From positions 1-22,366 of the IMG/VR virus record IMGVR_UViG_3300017697_002289: 22,366 bases of DNA; one strand, given 5' to 3'. The translations under genes and the position numbers were made by a program. This DNA is from a virus. The notes beneath the pieces are model-generated. The model did no database searches. It worked only from the letters and a program-made list of their open reading frames with translations, and had not been told where the DNA came from. Positions 1 to 8,163 of the stretch are shown in pieces. Each line of letters starts with the position of its first letter. Positions within the stretch are counted from its first letter, which is position 1.

Positions 1-481
1 TGTGGCTACTCTACGCATCACTTGCCCTATATTTGTACTTCGCCAATTAGGTAAGCACCAAGTAGGATTTTCCTGGAGTGAGGTTAGTCGTAGGTATATT
101 ACAGGCAGCCCTGAGTTTTGGCTCCCCGATGATATTAGAACTCGTCCCGAGAATATTAAACAAGGTAGTCAGGCTAAAGAGTGGAGCGAGGAGGAGGAGG
201 ACTATCTTAAAGATGTGTTTCTTAGGCAAAACAACTCTGCATTACACAGGTATAATACCTTGTTAAGAAAGGGAGTAGCCCCAGAGCAAGCCCGAGCTAT
301 TCTCCCCCAATCCATGTACACTACTTGTGTAACTACAGGAACCCTTCTAGGGTGGCATCACCTATATAAACTAAGGACTGAGGAGCATACTCAATTAGAA
401 ACTCAGGAGTATGCTAAAGCAATTGGTAAAATAATGGGGGAGCTTTTCCCTACTAGTTGGGAAGCATTATGCAAACACTAA
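1..481 (+). CDS. thyX: Flavin-dependent thymidylate synthase ThyX, 5'-truncated
   Basis: ThyX makes dTMP from dUMP using methylene-tetrahydrofolate and FAD, supplying thymidylate for phage replication. The visible 159 residues are the C-terminal part of a protein usually 210-250 residues long; the start lies left of the window, so the GTG at position 2 is probably internal. The ThyX signature appears as K-H-Q-V-G-F-S-W-S-E-V-S-R-R-Y (about residues 17-31), a variant of the RHR-x-x-S-x-N-E-x-S-x-R-Y motif with Ser where Asn is usual. The conserved C-terminal block with A-R-x-I-L-P (about residues 97-102) and the T-E-E-H-T-Q-L-E region (near 125-132) also match. Its stop overlaps the start of the SbcD-like gene by 13 bases, as in an operon. 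The family call is firm; activity is not shown. Confidence 0.9.
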   Translation, partial: VATLRITCPIFVLRQLGKHQVGFSWSEVSRRYITGSPEFWLPDDIRTRPENIKQGSQAKEWSEEEEDYLKDVFLRQNNSALHRYNTLLRKGVAPEQARAILPQSMYTTCVTTGTLLGWHHLYKLRTEEHTQLETQEYAKAIGKIMGELFPTSWEALCKH

Positions 482-1479
482 TAATCGGGGACTTACATTT
501 TGATAACAAGCCTATGGGTATGCTTAATGCTCAGAAGGAGGCCATCAAAAAAATATGTAAAGACAACATGGATTGTGATAAGGTTATTTTCTTGGGTGAT
601 CTGATGATGCACAGGAATCCTAGACCAACAGTTCTGCTTGCCCTAAAAGAGTTGATGGATGAAGTCTCTAAGGATAAAGAAGTATATATCCTACGAGGTA
701 ATCATGATAGCGTAACCAAGGCTGACGATGGAGTTACCGCTCTAAGCCTACTGGAAAGCTCTAAGGTAAAAGTAATCACCCAGACCTGGTACGACAACAA
801 AAACAAGTGGGCTTTCATCCCACACTATGAAGATGAAGAAAAAATTAAACAAGATCTTGCTGGCGTCCCTAAAGGTTATACTGTGTTCGGGCACTTTGGT
901 TATTATGGGGTTCTTAACTCTGCTGGCGATGCTGATTTTAGTCTGTCTCTATCCGATTTTAGGAACCCTACGATTCTTGGGCACATTCATAAAGAAGGTA
1001 GGAATGGAAACGTCACCGTCCTTGGAACCCCTTACTCCACTAATTTTGGAGAAGCAGGGAAGGATTGTTTCTACGGAATTCTTAGAGAAGATGGGTTGGA
1101 AAAGGTGCCGTCCCTCTGGGGACCAAGACACCTAGTAGTAGACTATGACAACGTAGAGGATAACTTAGATTGGATTAATCAGGATTCACATCCCTACGAG
1201 TACACGCTTATAAGAATTAACATCAGCACTATTGATGAAGATCAAGACCGCATCGCTGATCTGTGTGACCAGATTAACGTAGGCTCTTTAGAGATTAAGT
1301 ACAAGCCTCTTCTGGATGAGAAAGAAGAGTTTGTAACTGACGGTAGAATATTTACAACCGCACTTAACGACGAGTTGATTGACCACTATATTAACTCAAG
1401 TAAATCAAAGATTAACAAAGACGAACTCTTATCGGGGCTAAAGCTTATTCATGAAAATCAACAAGATAGAAATCAATAA
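469..1479 (+). CDS. SbcD/Mre11-type nuclease subunit (T4 gp47-like)
   Basis: This is the metallophosphoesterase subunit of a Rad50-Mre11-type complex, which in T4 (gp46/gp47) resects DNA ends to start recombination-dependent replication. The 336 residues carry the calcineurin-like metal motifs in order: D-L-H (residues 8-10), G-D-L (43-45), G-N-H-D (77-80), G-H-F (141-143) and G-H-I-H (171-174). The ATG at 469 is chosen because G-D-L-H follows six residues later as in the family and G-G-G-A-A-G sits upstream; a TTG at 457 in the same frame is less likely. The gene overlaps thyX by 13 bases and the SbcC-like gene by 29 bases, so the two subunits are probably co-translated. All expected metal ligands are visible. 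Its partner next door makes the assignment strong. Confidence 0.93.
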   Translation: MQTLIIGDLHFDNKPMGMLNAQKEAIKKICKDNMDCDKVIFLGDLMMHRNPRPTVLLALKELMDEVSKDKEVYILRGNHDSVTKADDGVTALSLLESSKVKVITQTWYDNKNKWAFIPHYEDEEKIKQDLAGVPKGYTVFGHFGYYGVLNSAGDADFSLSLSDFRNPTILGHIHKEGRNGNVTVLGTPYSTNFGEAGKDCFYGILREDGLEKVPSLWGPRHLVVDYDNVEDNLDWINQDSHPYEYTLIRINISTIDEDQDRIADLCDQINVGSLEIKYKPLLDEKEEFVTDGRIFTTALNDELIDHYINSSKSKINKDELLSGLKLIHENQQDRNQ

Positions 1480-3037
1480 TTTTTATTCTATAAAGAAAGT
1501 AAAGTTTACTTTCGATAAGCATGAAGGCATCGTGTTGATCGAAGGAGACAATAAGGATACTGGTGGAAGTAATGGCTCTGGAAAGAGCGCACTAATTGAA
1601 GCTGTTGTTTGGGGCCTATTTGGTAAGACGATTCGCAAGTCTACTGAAGAGGCTTTGATTAACAATAAAGAAAAGAAGAACTGCTCAGTTAAGATTACTG
1701 TCAATGATGATCTGGTTATAGAGCGAGGTAAGAAGCCAGTATTCCTACGTCTGCACAGAGGTGACAAGGAGATCACCAGAGACAATGCTCTGAATACTCA
1801 GGCTTTGATTGATGAACTTCTGGAGACAAACTACAAGGTGTTCTTAGCATCGACGGTCTTTGGTCAGCAGAATAACATTGAGTTCATAAATGCTACGCCA
1901 GAGGACAAGAGAACCATCATTAAAAATTTCCTGAATCTGGATGAGTTATTCTCATTAAGAGAATCAGTTAAACGCTTGAAGTCTGAGTACTCACAGACTG
2001 TAAAGCAACAGGATGCCATAGTAAAGGAACATACAAAAAGCATTGAGTCATTTGATAAGAAGCTACTCTCATTATCTAAGTTAAAAGAAGCCGTAGAGGG
2101 GAAATATGATGAGGCAACCCTTGCTCTTTCCTTGGACGAGGTTATTAAGACAGAGCGAGACAACGCTGCATTAGAGAGAACTAAGATTAGTATCCGCACC
2201 AAGATGAATGAGGTGGACCAGAAGATCCTTGCTCTAAACAAGAGACTCAAGAACCCTACTGAGTCAGAGCCATGTGACAAGTGTGGTCAACCCATCACCA
2301 CTCCCTATCATCCTAAAAGAATTCAATTAGAGATCCAGGAGCAGTTAGATCTGATGACATCATGTGAAGAGCATCGGGATGAGTGTTTGTCCAAGGTAAA
2401 AGATCTACCAATAACCTCCACCGAGTATCACAAGATCATTGAGTACAATCAACTCAAGAAGGAATCAGAAACCTTTGAGGACATTAAAAAAGAAACCCTA
2501 GAGAAGATTCAAGAGGCACATGGTATTAAGCAAGAGTACAATAGCAAGTACGAGATCATGCGATTCTGGGAGAAGGCATTTTCTGAATCAGGTATTGTAA
2601 AATACATTATTAAAAATGTTCTAGAATACTTTAACTCTAAAGTAAACTTCTACCTATCTCACCTGTCTCAAGGCAAGTTCTTCATTGAGTTTGACGAGAG
2701 CTTAAAGGAAACCATCACGCATAACAAGAACTCTATTCATTATATGTCCCTTTCGGGAGGAGAGAAGAGGAAGATTAGTCTGTCTGTGATGCTAGGTTTA
2801 CAGGAGCTTTTACGCATCTCTCACAATCAAAAAAGTAACCTAATGTTTTTCGATGAAGTTGCTGAAAATCTGGACCAAGAAGGGCTTGAAGGTCTCTACA
2901 TACTATTGTCTGAATTAAAGAAAGAGAAGACTTTGTTCGTAATTACACATAATAATTATCTTAAATCTTTAATGGACAACGCAAGGACAATCACTATGAT
3001 AAAGTCCAAAGGAATAACACGATTAAAAGGAAAGTAA
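1451..3037 (+). CDS. SbcC/Rad50-type ATPase subunit (T4 gp46-like)
   Basis: This is the ABC-type ATPase partner of the upstream nuclease; the pair would process double-strand ends during phage recombination and replication. The 528 residues show Walker A G-S-N-G-S-G-K-S at 39-46, a Q-loop-like F-G-Q-Q near 137-140, a charged coiled-coil-like middle (about 165-370), a zinc-hook C-D-K-C at 275-278, the ABC signature L-S-G-G-E at 434-438, Walker B ending F-F-D-E at 466-469, and a switch histidine at 500. The length is close to T4 gp46 (about 560) and far shorter than bacterial SbcC, so the coiled-coil arms are short. The ATG overlaps the gp47-like gene by 29 bases. All catalytic motifs are intact. 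Confidence 0.95.
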   Translation: MKINKIEINNFYSIKKVKFTFDKHEGIVLIEGDNKDTGGSNGSGKSALIEAVVWGLFGKTIRKSTEEALINNKEKKNCSVKITVNDDLVIERGKKPVFLRLHRGDKEITRDNALNTQALIDELLETNYKVFLASTVFGQQNNIEFINATPEDKRTIIKNFLNLDELFSLRESVKRLKSEYSQTVKQQDAIVKEHTKSIESFDKKLLSLSKLKEAVEGKYDEATLALSLDEVIKTERDNAALERTKISIRTKMNEVDQKILALNKRLKNPTESEPCDKCGQPITTPYHPKRIQLEIQEQLDLMTSCEEHRDECLSKVKDLPITSTEYHKIIEYNQLKKESETFEDIKKETLEKIQEAHGIKQEYNSKYEIMRFWEKAFSESGIVKYIIKNVLEYFNSKVNFYLSHLSQGKFFIEFDESLKETITHNKNSIHYMSLSGGEKRKISLSVMLGLQELLRISHNQKSNLMFFDEVAENLDQEGLEGLYILLSELKKEKTLFVITHNNYLKSLMDNARTITMIKSKGITRLKGK

Positions 3038-3038
3038 T

Positions 3039-4940
3039 ATGGCAAACACATCTTTAGAGGGCATGGGACAAGAAATTTTTGAAAGCAGATATGCTTACCC
3101 TGGGGAGACAAAGTGGGCTGACAGAGCCAAAGTGATTGCTAAAACCATGGCTTCTGCCGAGAGGGATGATGATAAAGAAAAAGTTGAAAAGTTATTTTAC
3201 GAATCTATCGGATCTGGTGATCTCATTCCTGGCGGCAGGATTATATTTGGCGCAGGTAGGAACCGTGGGCATCATAACTTGCTCAATTGTTATGTTATTA
3301 TTCCTGAAGATGATGTGGATTCAATTGGACAGACTGTGCAGGACATGTATCGCATCTCTTGCGCGGGTGGAGGAGTAGGCTTTAACGTATCAAAGCTTCG
3401 TCCTAAAGGAGATCACATTGGCAGCGTGAAGAACTCTGCTCCAGGATCCGTCTCTGTCCTGAAAATGATTAACGAGGTAGGTGAACATGTTAGGGCTGGG
3501 AAGAATCGTCGCACCGCTCTTATGGGCATACTTAATATCACTCACCCTGATTTACTTGAGTTTCTTTCAGTAAAGCTAGACCAAGGTGAGTTAAATAACT
3601 TTAACATCTCTGTAGCTATTACAAATAGATTTCTTGAAGCAGTAGAGCTTGGAGAAGATTGGTACTTTACTTTCAACAACAAGGAGTACCACTCGTATGA
3701 CATTGCTCGCATGAATCCTGAAGAGGATCGCAATGAGATTATTAGTGTCATTGGAATGGACGAAGAGGATGCATTATCCAGAGCCGAGAACTTTCAGAAA
3801 GTTTCTTGGACTGATTCCTTTGAGATGATCGGACAGAGGGACATCAAAGCGAGAGAGCTTTGGGATATGATCTGGAAAAATTCTGTAGAGTCTGGTGACC
3901 CAGGGATCTACAACATCGACCTTGCAAATAGCTATACTAATGTTTCGTACTTTGAAAGTCTGGATTCAACGAATCCTTGCGGCGAGATTTCCCTGCCGTC
4001 TTATGGGAATTGCTGTTTGGGTAATATTAATCTTAACAACATGGTACTTGATGACGGTAGTGACCTCGATTGGAAACGTCTGGCAAAGACTGTACGAACT
4101 GGAATCCGCTTTCTAGATAATGTCCTAACTGTAAATACTTTCCCAACTGAAGAGTGCAAGAAAGTTGGCGAGAGATCTCGTAGAATTGGACTAGGTGTTA
4201 CTGGTCTTCATTACATGTTGATTAAGCTTGGTTTAAGTTATGGTAGTGAGTCCTGCCTAGAGTTTTTAGAAAGATTATTTGGAACGATCAGAGATGAAGC
4301 GTACAAGATGTCTATATACCTTTCCAGGGACAAGAAGCCTTTCCCTGAATTCGACTACAAGAAGTACCTTGAAGAAGATTTTGCAAAGACTCTCCCAGCT
4401 AGGATCCGAATGCTTATCAAGCGATACGGGATCCGCAATGCTGTTATGCTTACAATCCCTCCTTGTGGTACTATCAGTATGTTGCACGGGGTTAGTTCAG
4501 GGATTGAGCCTATTTTCTCTGCTATGTATAACAGGCGTTATCGGCACAACAATATTTGGAAGGAACAATTAGTTGTCGATCCGCTATTCCAGAAATATTA
4601 TGATGAAAAGAAAAATTTGGAACCGTTCATTGGAGCCTATGATGTTCTCCCCGAGGATCACATCAAAGTACAGGCAACCATTCAAAAGTATATCGACTCC
4701 TGTATTTCAAAAACAATCAACCTTCCTTCTACCTCCACGCCTGAAGAGTTTTCTCAAGCGGCTTTGGATTATGCTCCGTACTTGAAGGGTCTTACCGTGT
4801 ACCGTGCTGGAGCAAAAGAAGGAGAACCCCTTCAAGCTATTCCATTGACGGATGAAAACATTGAAAAGCATATGGCTGCGAAGGCCGAGATTTCTGTGGC
4901 AGCAGGAGATGTCTGCTCACTAACAGGGGGTGATTGCTAG
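3039..4940 (+). CDS. nrdJ: Class II (adenosylcobalamin-dependent) ribonucleotide reductase
   Basis: NrdJ reduces ribonucleotides to deoxyribonucleotides using adenosylcobalamin as radical source. The 633 residues include the first redox cysteine at C84 (L-N-C-Y), the N-P-C-G-E active-site loop at 312-316 (thiyl C314, E316), the partner cysteine C325 eleven residues later, and the P-P-C-G-T block at 474-478. The C-terminal C626 and C633 would pass electrons from thioredoxin or glutaredoxin. No radical-tyrosine subunit gene (NrdB) or glycyl-radical activase is adjacent, which agrees with class II. The reading frame is uninterrupted, with no intein or intron, although phage reductases often carry them. 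The start lies one base after the SbcC-like stop. Class II rather than class I is supported by motif context and the absence of a partner gene, not by a database search. Confidence 0.92.
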   Translation: MANTSLEGMGQEIFESRYAYPGETKWADRAKVIAKTMASAERDDDKEKVEKLFYESIGSGDLIPGGRIIFGAGRNRGHHNLLNCYVIIPEDDVDSIGQTVQDMYRISCAGGGVGFNVSKLRPKGDHIGSVKNSAPGSVSVLKMINEVGEHVRAGKNRRTALMGILNITHPDLLEFLSVKLDQGELNNFNISVAITNRFLEAVELGEDWYFTFNNKEYHSYDIARMNPEEDRNEIISVIGMDEEDALSRAENFQKVSWTDSFEMIGQRDIKARELWDMIWKNSVESGDPGIYNIDLANSYTNVSYFESLDSTNPCGEISLPSYGNCCLGNINLNNMVLDDGSDLDWKRLAKTVRTGIRFLDNVLTVNTFPTEECKKVGERSRRIGLGVTGLHYMLIKLGLSYGSESCLEFLERLFGTIRDEAYKMSIYLSRDKKPFPEFDYKKYLEEDFAKTLPARIRMLIKRYGIRNAVMLTIPPCGTISMLHGVSSGIEPIFSAMYNRRYRHNNIWKEQLVVDPLFQKYYDEKKNLEPFIGAYDVLPEDHIKVQATIQKYIDSCISKTINLPSTSTPEEFSQAALDYAPYLKGLTVYRAGAKEGEPLQAIPLTDENIEKHMAAKAEISVAAGDVCSLTGGDC

Positions 4941-5455
4941 TGGCACTTTACGAATGGATATGCAAGGACTGTAATATTTATTGGGATGCGGAACATCCCA
5001 TGGGAGAAGCACCAAAACAAACCGAGTGCCCAAAGTGCGGCACTTTATCAAATAGATACTGGCAAAGCGAGGGTTGTGCGATCTCATTTAAAGATGATGG
5101 TCAGGGTAATCACGGTACAGGAGCCCAAGACTTTCATACTGTAAGAAAAAGGTATGAAAAATTTCACAAGGATGGGTACGATAAAGACTCTGCCAATAGG
5201 TTTCTTCATGGAGAGATTAAGAGAACCAAGGAAGCCATGGATAACGAGGAGTTTCGTTACAAATCTGCCACTATTGACTATGATAAATATGCCAAAGCTC
5301 ATGGCATCAAAAAGGTAACCCACACTCAAGCATTAAAAAAGCAGGAACATGCTAAAAAATTGACTATGGAAGCCTATGATAGGGCCAACAGGATGGGCTA
5401 CAAAGATATAGGTAGCACACACTTAGACCCAGCGAAACCAAATAAAAACAAATAA
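4940..5455 (+). CDS. FmdB-type zinc-ribbon protein
   Basis: This 171-residue protein opens with a short zinc ribbon, C-K-D-C at 8-11 and C-P-K-C at 30-33, of the FmdB/CxxC putative regulatory type. The remainder is a lysine- and acid-rich, probably helical region with no recognised domain. The GTG at 4940 is preferred because it overlaps the nrdJ stop by one base and follows the purine run AGGGGG (about 4925-4930) at a usual distance; a TTG two codons upstream is possible. Its place between the reductase and the helicase suggests a role in nucleic-acid metabolism or late transcription, but no function can be read from the sequence. The zinc ribbon is clear; the family name is moderately secure. 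Confidence 0.72.
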   Translation: MALYEWICKDCNIYWDAEHPMGEAPKQTECPKCGTLSNRYWQSEGCAISFKDDGQGNHGTGAQDFHTVRKRYEKFHKDGYDKDSANRFLHGEIKRTKEAMDNEEFRYKSATIDYDKYAKAHGIKKVTHTQALKKQEHAKKLTMEAYDRANRMGYKDIGSTHLDPAKPNKNK

Positions 5456-5460
5456 CCACC

Positions 5461-6768
5461 ATGGCATACGATTTCAGCGAGAATATCCAAAGAGGGATTC
5501 TCTACCTCTTGAAGTCTAATAAGGACTTCTATCTTCAGATTGTTAATCTGGTTCAACCTACCTACTTTGAGTTCCCCTCCCATGCTAAGATATTTGGCAA
5601 GGTTAAGGAGCATTACGAGAAGTATGGAAAATTACCTACCGATGATTTTATCATTCAGGATGTAAAGCCTACACTTGGAGCCCGAGAGAGTGCTTCTGAT
5701 TATGAGGACGAACTCTCATACATTAATAATGTAGACACTTCCACCGTAGGAAACACCGAGTATATGCTCGACCTTGTAGAGGGCTTCGCCAAAAAGGAGG
5801 CGATGAAGAGTGCGATTGCTGATAGTATTTCGCTAATCAAGGAAGACCGCATTGATGAGGTTGAGGCTCTAGTCAAGCAAGCCCTCCTGATTAACAGAGA
5901 TGTAGATACGGGTCAAGACTATTTCGAGGACTTCGCAGGTCGTTGGGATCGTATCTTTAATAAGAAAACAGAGGATAAATACAAGACAGTCCTACCCGCT
6001 ATAAATAAATCTCTAGAGGGAGGTTTGGGTTCAAAAGAAATGGCTATGGTGGTCGCCCCTCCTGGAGTGGGTAAGTCTTTGTACCTTGTCAATCAAGGAG
6101 TTCAATCCATGATTGAAGGTAGGAAGGTCTTGTATATCTCTCTTGAGATGAGTGAGGATAAGATTGCTCAGAGGTTTGATTCTATCATGACCCTAGTTCC
6201 TCAGTTTAAACTTAAAGATCCTGCTAATCAACTCACAGTAAAGGAAAGACTTGAGATGTTTAAGGTGGAGTTTCCTGGAAGCGAGCTAGTCATCAAAGAG
6301 TTCCCTACTGGTCAGGCATCTATTAACACTATCCGCAACCTGTTGGTCCAGCTTAAAAACTATGATGAGTTTGAGCCCGACCTCCTAATCGTGGACTACC
6401 TTGAACTGCTTCGTCCGACCCGTGAGATTCAACAGGAGTATCACGCTCAACAGAAGGTCGCTGAGGAGCTTAGAGGAGTTGCTATGGAGTACAACTTCCT
6501 CGTCTGGACCGCCACTCAGACCAACCGACAAGGTAGGATGGTGAAGGTTATTACAGATGCAGAGCTTGGAGACTCTTACGGCAAGATCAGAACTTGTGAT
6601 TTCGCCATGTCATTGAACCAGTCCGAGGAGGAGTTCGATGAGGGCAAGATGAGAGGGTATGTTATCAAGTCTCGTAATGGTAGACCTAGGTTTTCTGTTC
6701 CCATGGATGTTGATTACAGCACACTTAGAATGTCAGAGGGAGATGAGGTATTTACAGGAGAAGCATAA
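5461..6768 (+). CDS. Replicative DNA helicase, DnaB/T4 gp41 type
   Basis: This is a hexameric RecA-fold helicase that would unwind DNA at the phage fork. The 435 residues comprise a helical N-terminal domain (about 1-150) and a RecA-like ATPase domain. Walker A is A-P-P-G-V-G-K-S at 199-206, the S-L-E-M motif follows at 227-230, and Walker B L-L-I-V-D-Y is at 308-313. Further C-terminal motifs are A-T-Q-T-N-R (351-356, sensor-like) and K-S-R-N-G (403-407, arginine-finger region). Length and motif order match DnaB-type phage helicases. The ATG at 5461 has no clear Shine-Dalgarno upstream, only A-rich sequence and CCACC; the next Met in frame is far inside, so this start is kept. No primase gene is visible in the window. 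Confidence 0.93.
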   Translation: MAYDFSENIQRGILYLLKSNKDFYLQIVNLVQPTYFEFPSHAKIFGKVKEHYEKYGKLPTDDFIIQDVKPTLGARESASDYEDELSYINNVDTSTVGNTEYMLDLVEGFAKKEAMKSAIADSISLIKEDRIDEVEALVKQALLINRDVDTGQDYFEDFAGRWDRIFNKKTEDKYKTVLPAINKSLEGGLGSKEMAMVVAPPGVGKSLYLVNQGVQSMIEGRKVLYISLEMSEDKIAQRFDSIMTLVPQFKLKDPANQLTVKERLEMFKVEFPGSELVIKEFPTGQASINTIRNLLVQLKNYDEFEPDLLIVDYLELLRPTREIQQEYHAQQKVAEELRGVAMEYNFLVWTATQTNRQGRMVKVITDAELGDSYGKIRTCDFAMSLNQSEEEFDEGKMRGYVIKSRNGRPRFSVPMDVDYSTLRMSEGDEVFTGEA

Positions 6769-7112
6769 TGAATTCTAAAAAAGATTACCCCGTCCATCCC
6801 ATGGAAGTTTATACTGGGGTTAAGACCTTCAAGATAGAACAAAGAAAACTAACAAAGGATAACCTTTACGGCTGTGTGGAATTTCCTAAGTCCCTCCTAA
6901 GTATTGATCCAACCCAATGTGATGCAGACTACAGGGGAACGCTTCTGCATGAAATTTGCCACATTGGATTTGATTTATATGGATTAGGGGATGACGATGA
7001 GATGCCTCAGATGGGTAATGAGTACCTAACAACCGTTACCTCCAACATGATACAGCAACTTGCAGGATTGAATGAGGAACTATTTAAGTTTATCTTCGAC
7101 ATACCTAAATAA
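6768..7112 (+). CDS. Small HExxH metallopeptidase-like protein
   Basis: This 114-residue protein carries H-E-I-C-H at 61-65, the zinc-binding and catalytic motif of gluzincin-type peptidases. A downstream N-E-Y-L segment (84-87) puts E85 in a position that could be the third zinc ligand. The layout, a short protein with a central HExxH and a helix after it, resembles the minimal ImmA/IrrE-like fold. Its ATG overlaps the helicase stop by one base, with ACAGGAG upstream at good spacing. ImmA-type peptidases often cleave repressors or regulators, but the substrate here is unknown and an inactive structural role is possible. The motif is seen directly; the family is an inference. Confidence 0.55.
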   Translation: MNSKKDYPVHPMEVYTGVKTFKIEQRKLTKDNLYGCVEFPKSLLSIDPTQCDADYRGTLLHEICHIGFDLYGLGDDDEMPQMGNEYLTTVTSNMIQQLAGLNEELFKFIFDIPK

Positions 7113-7115
7113 GGT

Positions 7116-7691
7116 ATGAAAGATCTTCAATTTAAAGATATCCTCGTTCGGCAAGACTTGCCTTTAACCAGAGCTTCTGTTTATGTTAATGGGAGGTGGT
7201 CATTTGCTTCACTTGCTGGCCCTACAAGAGTTACATCAGAGCAAGACTTCTTCTTAATAAACTATCCCTTTGGGATTAATAAAACGGGAACTAAAGATCC
7301 TTCAAGGTATACCGTTAAAGGAGCCCCTGGAGATTATATTTCTAGAGATCAAAGAGGAGTCTTAGCATTAGTGACTGCATCACACTATGCTTTGTTGTTT
7401 CCTGGACCGCAGCAGATACCTACCTCACCGCCCTCATCGGATCAACTGAAAAATCCAAACTTTTTAACAAAAACTCAAGCAGAATCGGTGGAGAATGACT
7501 CTGATAAGGTACTGATAGGTGATCGTGAGTTCACACTCCCGTCTACTCAGAATAAAACTATAACAATCGTAGAAACCCCGACAGGACAGGCACAAGTCTA
7601 CTTTACTGGAGATACAGGCGTAGTATATGACTACGACCTCTCTGGCATGGTAGAAGTTTCTCTTCCTTCGAAACCGACATCAGACTATTAA
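7116..7691 (+). CDS. Hypothetical phage protein, 191 residues
   Basis: I do not recognise this protein. It begins MKDLQFKD and is rich in beta-forming residues with several glycine turns, for example P-G-D-Y-I (72-76) and T-G-D-T-G-V (164-169 region). A proline- and serine-rich linker (about 98-112) divides it into two parts of roughly 95 and 80 residues. There is no signal peptide, membrane segment or cysteine cluster. The ATG lies three bases after the previous stop, with only a weak AAGG directly upstream. The two-part beta-rich shape could suit a structural or binding protein, but its neighbours are replication genes and no function should be assigned. Confidence 0.7.
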   Translation: MKDLQFKDILVRQDLPLTRASVYVNGRWSFASLAGPTRVTSEQDFFLINYPFGINKTGTKDPSRYTVKGAPGDYISRDQRGVLALVTASHYALLFPGPQQIPTSPPSSDQLKNPNFLTKTQAESVENDSDKVLIGDREFTLPSTQNKTITIVETPTGQAQVYFTGDTGVVYDYDLSGMVEVSLPSKPTSDY

Positions 7692-7693
7692 AT

Positions 7694-8125
7694 ATGCACG
7701 AACTAATTGAATCCCTTGAAGACTTTACTTGGGAAAACTACAAAGATATCAGCGATGCTCTCGTTCAGTTCAATGAGTACGAAGTAGAAAACGAGATGTT
7801 TCGACAAGCATCTATCTACTCGTACTATTATGGATTGATGGGCATGGCAAAGAAGATGGTCTCAGAGAGGAGTCTCGAACTGACTCGATTCACGTCACGC
7901 CTCCGCAAAGAAGCTAAACGCGACTCTCGCGTCAAGCTGACCGCAAAAGATCTCGACGATCTAGTGTTTGCTGACGATCAGTATCATGCAAGACAGACTA
8001 CTCTGGATGAGGCTACCTTCAAATACGAACTACTCAAAGGACTCGTCCGAGCCCTTGAGCAGAAAAAAGACATGTTGCAGCAAGCGTCTGCAAATAAACG
8101 AGAAGAAACTAAATTATACAAGTAG
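7694..8125 (+). CDS. Probable UvsY-like recombination mediator
   Basis: This is a 143-residue, highly charged and mostly helical protein directly upstream of the single-strand binding protein gene. UvsY in T4 (137 residues) loads the UvsX recombinase onto gp32-coated DNA. The similarity is in length, charge pattern, an aromatic-rich N-terminal helix (Y-S-Y-Y-Y at 42-46), a basic middle (R-L-R-K-E-A-K-R, 69-76) and a C-terminal helix with R-A-L-E-Q-K-K-D-M-L (119-128), which recalls phage UvsY-like families. There is no catalytic motif to confirm it. Its position next to gp32 and in a set with gp46/gp47/gp41-like genes supports the role. No UvsX/RecA gene lies in this window. Treat the name as a candidate. 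Confidence 0.5.
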   Translation: MHELIESLEDFTWENYKDISDALVQFNEYEVENEMFRQASIYSYYYGLMGMAKKMVSERSLELTRFTSRLRKEAKRDSRVKLTAKDLDDLVFADDQYHARQTTLDEATFKYELLKGLVRALEQKKDMLQQASANKREETKLYK

Positions 8126-8131
8126 TCCAAC

Positions 8132-8145
8132 TATCATACTATACT
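8132..8145 (+). promoter_or_regulatory. Possible promoter -10 region upstream of gp32-like gene
   Basis: The 38-base gap before the gp32-like gene contains TATCAT (8132-8137) and TATACT (8140-8145), both close to a sigma70 -10 hexamer. No convincing -35 box is present at the expected distance. A separate promoter would fit the high level of single-strand binding protein phages need, but this is suggestive only. Confidence 0.25.
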
Positions 8146-8149
8146 AACT

Positions 8150-8155
8150 AAGGAG
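8150..8155 (+). promoter_or_regulatory. Strong ribosome binding site of gp32-like gene
   Basis: AAGGAG lies eight bases before the ATG at 8164 and is one of the best Shine-Dalgarno matches in the window. It fixes the start of the single-strand binding protein and suggests strong translation. Confidence 0.75.
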
Positions 8156-8163
8156 TAACTAAA

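Noticed and set aside
827-1135. 102-codon + strand frame with hydrophobic stretches inside the gp47-like gene
   Set aside because: It lies entirely within a gene whose catalytic motifs are intact in another frame, and no ribosome binding site or independent support was seen.
4279-4572. 97-codon alternative frame within nrdJ
   Set aside because: It overlaps conserved reductase sequence and its low-complexity translation resembles no known protein.
3039-4940. Search for an intein or intron in the reductase gene
   Set aside because: Conserved motifs follow at normal spacing with no insertion, and the length is normal for a class II enzyme.
5455-5465. CCACCATGG resembling a eukaryotic start context at the helicase
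   Set aside because: All surrounding genes have phage organisation, so the match is taken as chance. The missing Shine-Dalgarno is recorded in the feature.
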